From positions 124,001 to 188,000 of the forward strand of contig JBBPSI010000005.1 in assembly GCA_038093515.1 (NCBI GenBank): a DNA stretch of 64,000 nt. Direction: 5' to 3'. Positions within the stretch are counted from its first letter, which is position 1; every line of letters begins with the position of its first letter. Positions 1 to 11,664 of the stretch are shown one piece after another. The notes beneath the pieces are model-generated. The model was given only the letters and a program-made list of their open reading frames with translations. It was not told where the DNA came from and searched no databases. The DNA is from Butyriboletus loyo (taxonomy: Eukaryota > Basidiomycota > Agaricomycetes > Boletales > Boletaceae). A program made the position numbers and the translations under genes.

Positions 1-257
<257 letters not shown>

Positions 258-3090
258 GGAAATGAGGGCTGGGAAGGCAGAAGAGAAAGGGATCGAGGAG
301 GACTGAAGAGGAGAGATATAAGTACACATGAGTGAGGGACCCTGAGGAGGGAGGACACACGGTGATGTAAGAGAGGAGGTGAAAGTGCGCTATGTTCGAA
401 AGAGGGAGTCTTGCAGATTTATCAAAGGATCTCTCGCGAGAGCATTCGACCAGTTGCGGAAAGAGAATCGAAGGCGAGAGAGGAAGACGGGGTGTGTGAT
501 ATTACGGCGTGCTTGCAAGTATGAGATAGGAATCTATAGACGTCAAGGGGGAGCGGAGAGTTGTGAAGAAGCAGGGAGGGTTACGAAGGAATAAAGTCCG
601 GGGTAGGAGCGGACTCTGTTAATTGAGGAGAAGTTCGGGACGATGGGGGAAAAGGAAAGGGGACAGGTTGTGGGACGCGTTGCGTTGGGAAGCGGCGACA
701 ATGTCGTAAAAGGGATGGCGAAGCTGTGCGCGAGTTGAACGACACCCTCGGGGACCTCTAAAACGTGGATGAGGCGGGGTGACGATACGAACGTGGGGAA
801 CACGGAAAAGGATAAGACTGGCGCACTGCAACGCGGGTCGTTTTTTTTGCGTGGGCCCGGTTTTGTGTGAGGCCACAGGGCAGATTCTCTGAGCACGACG
901 ACGGGTCGTCGTCACTGCTGGGGGCGGCGATGGCGATGGTTTCGAGGGGAGACGATGTAGCGCCTGTCTTTTCTTTCTGCATTCTACACGGCTCCGCGTC
1001 CGTATCGGTCCGAGATTGGGAATTGCCGGATACAATTCATATGTTACAGCAAAAATAAAATAAAATGAGATGAAAATTTCTGTATTATATAATCGCGTAA
1101 TGTTGCTAAGTGTACCCCGCATTGCAGTAGTGGGCCTTATCTAGATCACCGCAGCCTAGAACATGTCAGGACACTCCGTGGCATACGCCGCTTGTCCGAA
1201 AATCGATGCTGTCATGTGCGTTCCATGCGTGCAAAGGCAGTCAAGGCGCCAACATGACGCGAACCATACCTCACCGCGCCGCTGCTGGTATGATCATGCA
1301 GAGGCCGTATTACTGATCACGTTCGACTCGTTTGTTGCCTGCCCCGACCTCTGATGAAAGTATGACTTGGATGCGCACGGCGGATTCGCAACCGCTGATA
1401 GAGCCATCTGATACGGTTGATAGGAACCCCAGAATGACAGCGTTTCACGGCGCTGTGATGCTCGTCCGCCGCGATGTCTGCTTCCGTGGTCTCGACCCCT
1501 GGGGTTCAGAATCGTACGTGCTGGATAAGCCGCATGTAGCAAATCCGCTGCTTCCCCGCTTAATCTGCCTCGTTGCCAGCGCTCATCGGGGTTTGCTCAC
1601 GCTCGGCAGTCGCCACTGGCGTGTGTACTCGCTCAACCGCCTGACTGCCATGGCACCTCTGTCACGGTAACCCCGGCCGCCTTTCTCGCGCTGATCTTTG
1701 CACGGGCTGCAGCGCCACAAAGATTCTAATATCGGGCGACCATGAAGAGATTTCGGCGAATTCCGGAACAAAAACAACTCACAGCGCACGCCCCTCGCCC
1801 ACCGTACACTGGCATCCCCAAGACAATTTCCAGGGGTTTGGGGATGTCGTCCCCAGGATCGATGGCGAGCCTTGTATTATTAGGCACGGGATCAAAGGCA
1901 GTCCGTCTCAGGCGGGACGATATCGGTGACCCCACAGACACTATGTACAGCATACATATCATAGCCAGCGAGATCCGCGGAGTGCTGGTTGGTGGCAAAA
2001 TATGCTGTACAACCACCGCACCACTCGACATTCTGTTTCCATTCTGGCACGGACCTCAGTTGAGCACATGCCCACAGAACGACGGCTCCGTGATCGCTAC
2101 TGCTCACCACCACCCCAAGAATGCAACCAAGCCGCGTGTACTAAAATGACGACCACTCCACGCCAGGAACGCGAACGGAAGACAATGGAAAGTCGACAAA
2201 GAGCGCACCACCTTGGGAAAGATACGATAACCTCAGAGACCGTGTCTCAATCACGGTGATCACCTCATCCCATTATCGCGCTCTGTGGCGTGTTTGCGCG
2301 CGTCAACTTGCTCCGGTGTTGGTAGCTGTCGCCCTTTACGACACGGGCGGCAAGGACGTGGTGCAAGTGGCCATCCTCGGTTTCCTAGCTCTCCGATGTC
2401 GACCGTGGGGCGTGCGAACGTTGACCGTATATGCATGACATGTGTTCAATAGCGCCTTTGTTGGAATGAATGCAAGGGCCATTCATATTCGTCATTCGCT
2501 CATCACATCTACCCTGAACATGGAACATGGAATCGACCATCCATCCATCCATCCTACATGTGCGCCCGATGATCAATCTTCCACCACGCGCGGACGCAAC
2601 GTTGCACCTCTCTTGCGAATAAACCCCACTGGCTTGAACTCAAAGCAGCGGGGCGATTGTGCAGCAGTGTTTTGGGTAACATACCTAGGTGCTCTTCGAA
2701 GCAACACGTGTCTTCCTGAGTTTCAGAGTTAAGGTTCGATTGTTTGTCTCCCAGCTTGACTCAGCCTTCGTGCTTATCTCCCAGCTGAGTCTTGATCTCA
2801 GCTAACTAGTAGCGGAAAATGGATATCCTTTGGAGCTCGGAGATGAAGATTTGGGGCTTTACGTGTTCTCACTCCGAATTTCATGAGCGTACTTTCTGCT
2901 AGATATCGGTGAGTGTGTGATGAGCTGTGAAGCAAACCATGAGATCAAGGGCGAAAAGTTGCTGCAAGTTGATGCACACCGACATGACGTTACAACAAAT
3001 ACCGAAATAAAATACTTCGGGTGACTAGCGAGGTACAGAACCTGGAGCCAACACGAGCGTTGATGGTGGCGCTGGTTGTCTCAGATGTTT
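258..3090. other. Gene-free interval upstream of creA
   Basis: About 2.8 kb with only short ORFs of poor composition, none with a recognisable motif or convincing splice partner. It is upstream of the creA start and downstream of the SFH1 stop, so it probably holds the creA promoter and a long 5' leader. Four SYGGRG-type hexamers are visible (774-779, 918-923, 1499-1504, and 1851-1856 on the minus strand). Confidence 0.6.
2537..2554. repeat. (CCAT)4 microsatellite
   Basis: Uninterrupted tetranucleotide CCAT repeat in the gene-free interval. Confidence 0.9.
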
Positions 3091-5110
3091 TCACCGTCGC
3101 CTTGTCCGTGTTGTCTGGAATTTCGAGGTCTCCCTACGCAAACGTCTGTGGATAATCAAGTTCAGCAAACCGGGGAATGGCACTCATGTTTCGTGAAAAG
3201 GGGCAACCCACCTACTAGCCCTTTCCTTCTCAATCTCCCTCCTTTCCACTTCCTCTGCGCTCAGCACCTCAAATCGTGTTCTGAACTCCTCGGCCTCCGA
3301 CCATTCCCTCCACACACTCTTCAGAGTTTTCGGACCCCTCCCATCTTTCGGAGTTCGTCCCCATCCTCCAAGACCAAGACCCGTCTTGTCTTTCATCACC
3401 ATAACACCACTACCCATGGAACTGCCTGCCCCCGCTGCAGGCCCTTCTGTGGTGGAGGATGCTGGTTCGCGTTCTCCAGCTATGACACCCCATTCGATCG
3501 CATCTTTTTTATGTTTCATAAGCTCCTCGTGTACTGCATGCGCGATGAGTGGGACCGCTTCTCCAGATAGCCCGAGTTCAGCGCAGAGTTGTTGAGAAAA
3601 TGCTTCTGGTGTTAGGGGCGAGAGAAGATCCCACTCAATGTGGTCGAGTAGGTGGTAGGTGGCTACCTGTACGTCAATCTATGTGTGTGATGCACCAATG
3701 GGGCGTAGTCAGTGATCCTTACAGTGTGCATACGTTCAAGTAGGATCAAACGCAGTGGGAAGATGGAATAAAGCAAGGAAGATGGAAGGCATGACGACTC
3801 ACGCTAAGTATGACTCTGCACTCGGGAATCTCTTCGACACTCTCACCATCCCTATCCACGTGCTTGTGAATATGATCGTCCACACCCAGATCCAACGAAG
3901 CAACACCCTCGTGCTCTTCGAGCTGTGCCCTAATTTGATTAGCAACGGTCTCGGCCCAAGGAACGGTCGGTAAATCAAGGTCCATGCAAAAAATCCTTGC
4001 GAATGTTTCGGGTTTGATGAGTGTTTCGTAGAGGTTCCAGACGAAACAGTCTCGAATTCTATGCGTCTCGGTCTCGAACTCCACACGGATGGGAACGAGA
4101 GATGTGCGTTTCAGAGAATGGGTTCCGAGGGCGTCTGTAGATCTGTACATTCCATCATATGAACATCGATAATCAATGTGCCACAGAAATGGACGTTAGG
4201 GTATCATAGTTCCCATTGAAGAGAATATGCGGAAGAAGACTCACGGATATTCATGTGCAGTGGGACCAACAGGCTTAGGTTTAATAAATCGGGATGGGGG
4301 GATCATACCCAGATAGCTCTGTTCCAGCTCCGCCTTTTCTGTTTGCATTGATTTCACTTGCTGTTGTGATTGGAGTAGCAGTGGTGGAGGTTGAGGTGTC
4401 GATAGCCCGCTCCCAGAATGGAAGACTGACATTCCACTGCCCATGCGTGATCTGGACTGTCGTAGAGCTGTCCGAGTGCCTCCACTTGCGACGAAATCCG
4501 AGTCGTCCGAGTCGATGGCACCAGCGTCTGGGAACTCGTCCCCTGATCCCGGTTCGGTGTAGTTGACCATGCCTCCACGACGAGTGGATGTACGTGCAGT
4601 GGTAGAGGAAGCATTCAAGATAGGTTGCATTAGGAGAGATGCGCCTGTGCGGAGACGGGAAGGGTAGGTAGAATGCAACGCTTGGGTGGTTACCGGGAGG
4701 GGGTGCATGGGCGGGTTAGGTGGGGGCGGGGGCGGGATGGGAGCCGCTGGCGCTGGTGGTGGGGGTGGTGCCTGGTACGCCACGGGGATGTAAGCTGCTG
4801 GAACGGGTGTCACGGGCGCAGCCTTGGCAGCGCGATGGCGGGAACGCGTCGCGGTCTTGGGCGTCGTCGACGACGACCATGTGTGAACATTTTTGAGGTA
4901 GGCTGAAAGTGTGTCAGAACCGCCAGGACAGAGAGAGATGAACTGACCCTTGGATGAAGCAGCCTGCGCACCCGTTGCGACGTATGGCTGAAACTGGTTT
5001 GTTGCGGCATTGGACAACTGGGTGATTGTCTGCCTAAGTTGGGCGTCAGTGAGACTGGTCATGTTTGTCGTTGGGTACGACGTCGACGCTTGCAGTGGTG
5101 TGTCGGTCAT
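3091..5110 (-). CDS. SFH1: SNF5/SFH1 subunit of SWI/SNF- or RSC-type chromatin remodeller
   Basis: Complement of 3091..3145, 3212..3678, 3803..4142 and 4245..5110; 575 aa. Snf5/Sfh1/INI1 proteins scaffold ATP-dependent nucleosome remodellers in the nucleus. The N-terminal third is low complexity with a polyproline stretch. Next comes RRGGMVNYTEPGSGDE at about residue 175, typical of fungal Sfh1. The two SNF5 repeats follow: LVPIRVEFETETHRIRDCFVWNLYE with ETVANQIRAQLEE, then IDVQVATYHLLDHIEWDLLSP. The C-terminus is basic (SRRLRRETSKF, ending TRTRRR). All three introns join in phase. Exon 1 also contains a 45-nt GT-AG stretch, roughly 4904-4948, that could be removed in frame. The gene is head-to-head with the family-X polymerase gene at 126 bp. 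Assignment to RSC (Sfh1) rather than SWI/SNF (Snf5) rests on length and the RGG motif and is tentative. Confidence 0.93.
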
Positions 5111-5236
5111 CGTCCAGGGCAGCCTCGGGAGTGGGTTGAGCGAACGGTGTCTCTGTAGGGAAGGACGCGTATTGCGTAATCGTTCACCCCCGCATTCCCA
5201 TTCCCGACATAAACTTTGTTTTGCGTGACGGAGGTC
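5111..5236. promoter_or_regulatory. Shared 126-bp divergent promoter, SFH1 / family-X polymerase
   Basis: The two start codons are 126 bp apart on opposite strands, so both core promoters must lie here or overlap the first exons. No clear TATA box is seen. Confidence 0.5.
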
Positions 5237-7031
5237 ATGCTGTCGACACTTCTCAAGAAAAAAACGACGTCTCTTGCACGAGGGTGCTGGAGACGCTATT
5301 CGACCTCTCCAGGGCTAAATGAGGAGCTGATCCAAGTATTGTCACGATGTAAGTCTCGCCGCCAAACCTGGTTAGAACGCTAACGAGCGTTTTAGACATG
5401 GAAGAGGAGACAGCCTCCGCGTCCTCAAATTCTTACAAGGTGCGGGCTTACTCGAAAGCGATCAGCGCCATTGGTCAACTACCTGAGCAAGTTCGGTCAG
5501 TCGAGCAAGTCAGGCATGCAAGTTCATCTTTGTCTGCATGGTTTACCCTGGTCTCATGAGCTCATCCAGCTCGAAGGAGTTGGTGTACGTATCACGAAGC
5601 GCATAGATGCCTACCTCTCTGGAACTCCCTATGTCCGTGGGTGATCCACTTCTAGTTTCATTTCACGACTTCATATCATTACGGGCTCTAGGAACCACCC
5701 ATGCCATACAAGTCAAGGAAAGCTAAAAACTCGGATCACCCTCTGACGGAGCATACAAGGCCCAAACATCAAAAGACCCTTGACGAACTACGCAGAGAAC
5801 AGATAGTAAGGACATTGTCAAGTATCAGCGGTATAGGGTAGGGCAGACCTATTGCCATCCATTCACATATTTCATTCTTTTGTACACAGATTATCAAGGG
5901 CCAACGCGTTGTACGACGCAGGCTGTAGATCCTTTCAGGATATCGGAGAGCCCAAATTCCTTCAGATGCTAAGCCGTCCTCAGCAGATTAACGCACAGTA
6001 TATGATTGGCCTTGATCACCTTATGACTTATGAAGAAGCATCAACCGTCCGTGTACGTATCTCATGGTACTCGCTTTCCCCGTTGGTCCTCAATCTGTCC
6101 CTCCGCCTCGCGACAGGACTTTGTGGCACAGAATATTTCATCCAAATATACTGTTCTACTGAGCGGTGACTTGTGAGTCTCACATCCTTGTGCTCGGACG
6201 GGATTTTGACCTTGCTTCCAGCCGCCGCGGTACAGCCAGCGCTCAACACATCGCCCTTATCGTTCTTCATCCTCAAACTACCGGCATGTTTCCACCCGAA
6301 GGTTCTCCAAGCATCGACTCCACTATAAAACAAAGGTCGAAATACGACGTCATACCCTCTTCGTTCGCAAGTCACCCTGAGACCAAGGTCAAGTCCAAAG
6401 GCCTACCAGACACTGCCACGTTTTCCACAGAGATCATCTCGCCACTCGAGTGTCGAGGACTTCTTGCCACTACTATCACTGCTGGTGCCCAAAAGTGGGA
6501 TGGGATCATTAGAGTTCCGCAACGTACCGGGGCCAATACGGAAGGAAATGGGTGGGAGACGAGGACAGAGAGAATTCAAGGTGTGCGAGTGCGTGAAGGC
6601 CAATTTTTCAGCGCCAAGATATAGTGAGTTTAATCCACCAGTGCCTTGTCCGTGGCCGGGGACTTAGATGTGATGTTAGTTACGTCCCACGTCAGTGTGC
6701 AGGTGCAGCATCGATAGCGTTGACAGGCGACGTGCAATTCAATCTTGCCATACGAAAAGCCGCATCCCGACTTGGTCTTCGCATCAATGAATATGGGCTG
6801 TGGAGATGGCGCGGGGTGGCCACGACGACTTGCGTTGACGAAATAGGCAAACGAAGGAGTATCGAGCAGCACGGCGGATATTGGGAATTGGTCACCAGTG
6901 AGAGGGAGGAGGATATTTTTGAGGCAATTGGGATGGAGTGGGTGACGCCGGAAAGGAGAAATTTTGCGAATCTGGACGTTCGGTCGAGGAGACGGAAGAC
7001 AGAGGAGGAACACTCTTGCTCCAGCTCATGA
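5237..7031 (+). CDS. Family-X DNA polymerase homologue, probably inactive, with mitochondrial-type N-terminus
   Basis: Exons 5237..5348, 5396..5508, 5570..5632, 5692..5837, 5890..6052, 6117..6172, 6222..6623 and 6680..7031; 468 aa. The first 23 residues (MLSTLLKKKTTSLARGCWRR) are basic and lack acidic residues, as in mitochondrial presequences. The 8-kDa domain follows, with a helix-hairpin-helix (LEGVGVRITKRIDAYL), then the second hairpin (SGIGLSRANALYDAGC) and the palm start LSGDFRRG. The C-terminus is typical: LTGDVQFN, LRINEYGLWRW, EEDIFEAIGMEWVTPERR. The metal-binding DxD after FRRG is absent (GTASAQHIALIVLHP), and the usual lyase lysine position reads Arg with Lys beside it. The third catalytic Asp is also missing in the only splice form that stays open. 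A structural or regulatory role, or a decaying gene, are both possible. It converges on QNG1 with a 53-bp gap. Confidence 0.85.
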
Positions 7032-7084
7032 GGAAATTAGGATTCATTCACTAATTGTAGGGTATGATCTCTACCAAGTCGTGT

Positions 7085-8641
7085 CTAGTACCATATGCTC
7101 CTTGTCCTGTGGGCAGGGAGGATTTCCACGCTCGTGATCCCCTCTATTCTATCTTTCCCAGTCTCGATTCTCTTGGCCAAGTCCCAGATATAAAAATCAA
7201 TCAACACACTGTGGACCTCTTCACACGGTCTCCTCCCAACGGTGCCTCTCAGCGTCGCAATCTCGTCCCTCATTCGCTCGATACTCAGGATGCTTGCTGC
7301 TCTCAAGCTGATCTCCTCGTCCGATCCCGGGGGGATGTCGTCGCCATTCCTCAGCTTTTCCTGCAGCGACGGGGGGTACACAAGGACGCCAAGATGATGC
7401 AGGATCTGGGGGACACGGTAGTCGGCGAACATCGTGAGGGTGTCTATGCAAGGACCGGGACCGTGCGGGAAGAGGGGATGCGGTGCGGAGGCGTCGGGGG
7501 GGAAGAAGGCGGCCCAAGTTTCCGCGACAAGAATCTGGGCGCGCTTCCAGAAGAAGACTACGCGCGAGCGGGATGAGGGAGAAGACGGGGAAGAGTGGCT
7601 GTGGACACGTACCCCGATGACCGCCGAGGGACCGCTCGTCCCTAAAAGAAGGAAATGTGTCGGCGACGGTCTGGACAAGGTCGAGTGCGGTTCCCCGGCC
7701 ACGTCGGGATGTCTGGAAGGCATTCAAGAAACCCGCGTACGATCCGCCAAAGTTCTGTTCAAATCCGTCACTCGGACGGCGATCGATCACGGACCCGACG
7801 AATGACGTACTTTGTAGAGGATCGAGCCGACCTCCCTCATGATCGCAATCCGTTCTTTGAGCAACGGCACTTGCTCTTTTGACACCGCCGCTGCACGGAA
7901 GACGTGCGCGATGAGCGCGTCGGGACAGAGCACCTCGGACCCGTAAAACGCCGGATCGGTGATCGGAATGTTTTCTTCCAGAGCTGCACGTGGCCAAGTC
8001 AGTACCACGTGTCCACAGAGCAACCAACGTCTGCTACCCACCCCGATTCAGGGCAGCGACGAGACTCCAGTATCCCGTATGAATAGCACCCGTCTCCGTG
8101 TCCCAGCCCCTTCGCCACTCCACCCCGTACCGCTCCGAACTGGCCCCCATCTCCGACCAGAAGCTAAAGTTGAGCGAGGAGATGAGGAAGATCCAGTTGA
8201 GACACTCTTTTGTGAGCGGGTCCGACGCAGAGTACGGCTCCGGAGGACATATGTGCAGAGGATGGGTCCGCCATGTCCGTGGTGTGTACGACTCCACCAA
8301 CATCCTGAAGGAAATCTTGTGGTGTGCGTTCCGCCCTCAGTACCTCGACTAGATCAGCATTGAAAGGTAGAGACATACATATTCAGCAGCCCTCTTTACC
8401 CCATCCTCGCTGATGTGTACAATGTTCGTTTCCTAGTTCGACGTCCAGAACAACCTTGCAAAATAGCAGAATGGCGACTTACGGCAAGCGCATATTCACA
8501 GCTGGGGACGACCGGGTTGATGATCCTCGCCGCGGGTGGCCGTTGTACTGGCTCTATCGTCTCTCGATTGTAAAACGCACCCTCGCGCGCCAATAGGTCG
8601 AGAGGGTTTTCGACGGACAACATTGTGGGTCTGAATGACAC
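7085..8641 (-). CDS. QNG1: Queuosine 5'-phosphate N-glycosylase / queuosine salvage protein (DUF2419)
   Basis: Complement of 7085..7557, 7613..7754, 7811..7983, 8042..8315, 8379..8432 and 8483..8641; 424 aa. The family releases queuine from queuosine nucleotide so that eukaryotes can re-use it for tRNA anticodon modification. Family landmarks in order: INPVVPSCEYAL near the N-terminus, HISEDGVKRAAEY, WIFLISSLNFSFWSE, YGVEWRRGWD, TGYWSLVAALNRALEE, FGGSYAGFLNAF, FPSFRDE, VFFWKRAQILVAETWA, LTMFADYRVPQ, and the terminal HRTRSIWY. Length fits the eukaryotic family. An alternative start is the Met at 8623. The acceptor of exon 3 (...cacaag) is weaker than the others but is the one that keeps phase and the conserved run into TPRTWRTHPLH. 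Confidence 0.92.
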
Positions 8642-9096
8642 GGAGAGCGTGGGTCTTTTGGTTTTGTATCAGATACTTTTTCTACATTTACGTCAGACGA
8701 ATACTCGCTTTGCACGACACCCCCGATTTGGTGGTACTTGACACCTCCAAGCTCCATCTGCAAATTGCCCGAGGAAAGGGGGTATACTTCTCTCCATCTG
8801 CAAGTCTCTCCGTACTCGTCCCGCCTGGGCGTCCACGGGCCGACGAGAAGGGTCGCTCAGCTGTTGGGCTGCCGTTCATTTTAGGCATCGAGGCAGTCGT
8901 TGGACGGGTACGACAGTTAGCGCCGGAGCACTGAACCTTGCCAGCGGAAGATTTAAAATAGAATTTAGCGTTTGCGGGCTGTTTAGCGCCCGAGATTGCG
9001 TTCACGCACGATAAGCGCTCATTCAACAAGGATACAGTCGCTACACAGGCAACAGACTATGCTACACTCGAATCAAGATAATGATCCGGTTCGGCC
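8642..9096. other. Intergenic, QNG1 upstream region
   Basis: 455 bp between two minus-strand genes. It should contain the QNG1 promoter and the 3' region of the small gene beyond it. No motif recognised. Confidence 0.5.
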
Positions 9097-9726
9097 CTAC
9101 TTGCTAGATTGGGAGTCTCGGCGCAGCGGAATGCCCTGCTCCCCACGAAGCACTTGCTCTCCCTGCTCCTTGACGTTGGGCTGACCAAGCACCTGATGGT
9201 GTCAACCATCGGCATCCTCGACAACACAGCAGCGGCGCAACTTACTTTGCCACGGATCAACTTCGTACCACACGCAAAGAAACAGCATCATCAAACCCGA
9301 GGACCAACGTAATCAAAGTAACCTTACCCTCGCGTAACCTAATTAATGCAAAGCTGTTAAGAACCTGCAATGAATGCGGCACAAAGAAAGACTGACCGTA
9401 TACTTGCTCCTTGAACGTCGGGCTGTGTGGCGACGGTTCCACAACCTTGATGGTTGGGTCGTCTTGGTGGACCTCGGACGGCTTCTTGATCTGGTCCGCA
9501 GGCACTTCGTTTCCATCAGCTGGAGGCGTGGAAGCTGGTGGAAACTCAGCTACTCAAGAGCAGAAGGCGTCGTTCGCACGTCCGACATACCCTGTTGGTG
9601 AGGAGCATCAGTCCCAGTCGGCGGGCCCGCGGCAGAAGACGGCGATGCTTGGACATGCTGTTGTTCTGTCTCAACGGGCGGTACGACATCGAGAGTGTTT
9701 TGTGGAGACAATGTTTCGCTAGCCAT
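9097..9726 (-). CDS. Conserved-looking small protein of unknown function, with two consecutive micro-exons
   Basis: Complement of 9097..9192, 9246..9260, 9328..9338, 9397..9534 and 9591..9726; 131 aa. The N-terminal half is Ser/Thr/Pro/Gln-rich and looks disordered. The C-terminal half reads as one amphipathic segment: FKEQVYGYARLIRGK joined to VLGQPNVKEQGEQVLRGEQ. This segment appears only if an 11-nt exon (9328-9338) and a 15-nt exon (9246-9260) are spliced in. Each has consensus GT and AG neighbours and both keep phase. I recall similar short FKEQV...GE(K/Q)-type proteins in other basidiomycetes but know no function. There is no signal peptide or membrane segment. The start was chosen because the upstream in-frame sequence has no better Met. 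Confidence 0.7.
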
Positions 9727-9963
9727 GATGATCTCCTCAATGTTGACAACGTTCAGTGACAGGGAAATATATACGGAAGATGCACGTGATGTGATATCAC
9801 TATTGTGGCGTACGTCAAGCAAATGGCGGCAATGCCTCAGAAAGCCATAATTACAAGAGTCGCTCAGTACATTACTGAATCCAAGTGCGTTCCGAGAAAA
9901 CAATGCGTCCAACGTCCAATATGAAGCTATTACAAACCGAGAATCCACGGCGTAACCCAAGGT

Positions 9964-11664
9964 CTAGGATGAGGCATATAGAAGTTCAGACGCTGCAGCG
10001 AGCTCCTCGGACGAGGACGAGGACGACGGAACATATACCCCCCAACCCGCACTATCGTCGTTCCAACGATCAGTAGCTAGTCGGATGGGTACAACCATTC
10101 TGAGTTCCTTGAAGGACGGTTTATAAACGTCAGAGGGCGTCATAGTTAGCACCAGATAGTCCTGTAATGTGGTTTCAATAGACCGCGATTGCAAGCTGGA
10201 TGAGCATACCCGTACGGAGAGCCCACTGGCTCTGAACCCACCGATTGTGATCTCATCGCTAATGAAAATATCGCCAGAGAACGCGGTCCAGTCAGCCCCG
10301 ATCCCCTTCATGTAGTAGCATCAGAACAATGTAACAAACATTCGCTCGTTCAGCACGCACCGCATTTCTGAATGCACCTTCACCAATACAATCTACTCGC
10401 CATATATCCGGTTTTGTGCCAAGAATCATAGCATTGCTAGAACCACGATCAGAATGGCGAAGAATGTTATCATTCCGTTGGATACAGCGCACCGAACGTC
10501 TACCGTTGTCTGCCGCATCAGCTGAATCCGTGTGGCCTGTCGCTTCGGAGCGATTAGGCCAGCCACAGGAGCGAGTGGCAAAAAGGCAAGTAAGGACTCG
10601 GCGTCCGAATGGAACGATAGATGGAACGGGATGGGCTGGCGAATGCAGAATATCTGTGCCCTGGGGATGTACAACTAACATAGCGGTGTTGTGACTGTGT
10701 GAAAGAGATGTACTGATAAACAAACCTTGGCTACTAGAGCTCGTATCCCTCGTCGATTGGCTGCAGCAATCGAAGAAAACGACTCCCATTGCGGCGTCTC
10801 CACAAAGCCACTGCTCAATGCGACTGCCACAAGCGGAACAGGCATTGGCACCGATGGGCGAGTACGAGGGAGATACAGGAACGGTGTAAAGACAATCCTG
10901 TGTCGAAGGATGAATAATTTGACAGTAGACACGCGATGTACGCCGACACACCAATCATCTTTGCGTAAAAAGGTAGATTTAACCATGTTGGAAACGTCAC
11001 TAGGCTTGACCACGACTGCGCGCACACTGTAGTTGACATGTGCCCGGAATCCCGGGAGCCCTGAAAGATGAGCTTCGAAGGTCGGTGGCAAGAACTAGGG
11101 TGACGTGTGAAGGATGGTGTCGACCTGAAACCTGCTTGGACACTTACATACGTCTTGCCTCTATCGGAATATGTTGTGGGAAGTGAGAAGCCGAACCGTA
11201 GCGAGTTGGGACATGGTGCGTCTTGAATCCTATCCTTGACCCAGAGTATGCTCTTGTTCGAGAATAACCTGTGGGTAAACGTTCCGCCTTCCGCTACTTC
11301 TTTCAGCTTTAGGATGCCCTCAACCTGAAGGCGCGCTCGTCGACACTCCGCCCTATCCAAGGAACGACCGACTCACCTTTACTTCAACACTCGTGATACC
11401 ATCGGTCTTGCTGATTTCCACCATGCCTTGGACGGAGCCGCCAAGACCATAAACGGGAATCTCTGCCCGAACATCCTGGTCAACCAATCTCAGACTCACG
11501 TTGCCGCCTTTTGTCTGTTTGACGAATGAGCGAGGTATCCTGTTGGGCCGCAGCCGAGGGCTGAACGCCAGCCGGGACTCATGTGTTCGGGGTACAGCGG
11601 TGTACGTTGGCGAAAGGAGTTGCGATGGGGGAGCAGCGTACTCGGGAAGACTTGCAGCGGGCAT
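9964..11664 (-). CDS. Arrestin-like protein A
   Basis: Complement of 9964..10161, 10210..10305, 10361..10436, 10493..10674, 10726..10897, 10952..11094, 11148..11324 and 11377..11664; 443 aa. It has the layout of basidiomycete arrestin-like proteins: a Pro/Tyr-rich N-terminus (SLPEYAAPPSQLLSPTYTAV), a first beta-sandwich with SVQGMVEISKTDGITSVEVKVEG, then FLPPTFEAHLSGLPGF, LYLPRTRPSVPMP, a second sandwich beginning LYIPRAQIFCIRQPIPFHLSF, the CIGEGAF element, and the C-terminal DYLVLTMTPSDV with VPIRLATDRW. Alpha-arrestins of this kind are adaptors between membrane cargo and ubiquitin ligases; the PEY/PTY motifs near the N-terminus may be weak WW-domain ligands. The target is unknown. All seven introns are 47-57 nt with matching phase. 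It is one of three paralogues on the same strand in 9 kb. Confidence 0.82.

Noticed and set aside
1332..2149. Plus-strand ORFs of 112 and 135 aa in the creA upstream region
   Set aside because: Random-looking composition, no motif and no consistent splice signals.
6173..6221. D-F-D motif in the frame of the family-X polymerase
   Set aside because: It lies inside the intron removed between SGD and FRRG, and on the wrong side of FRRG to be the catalytic pair.
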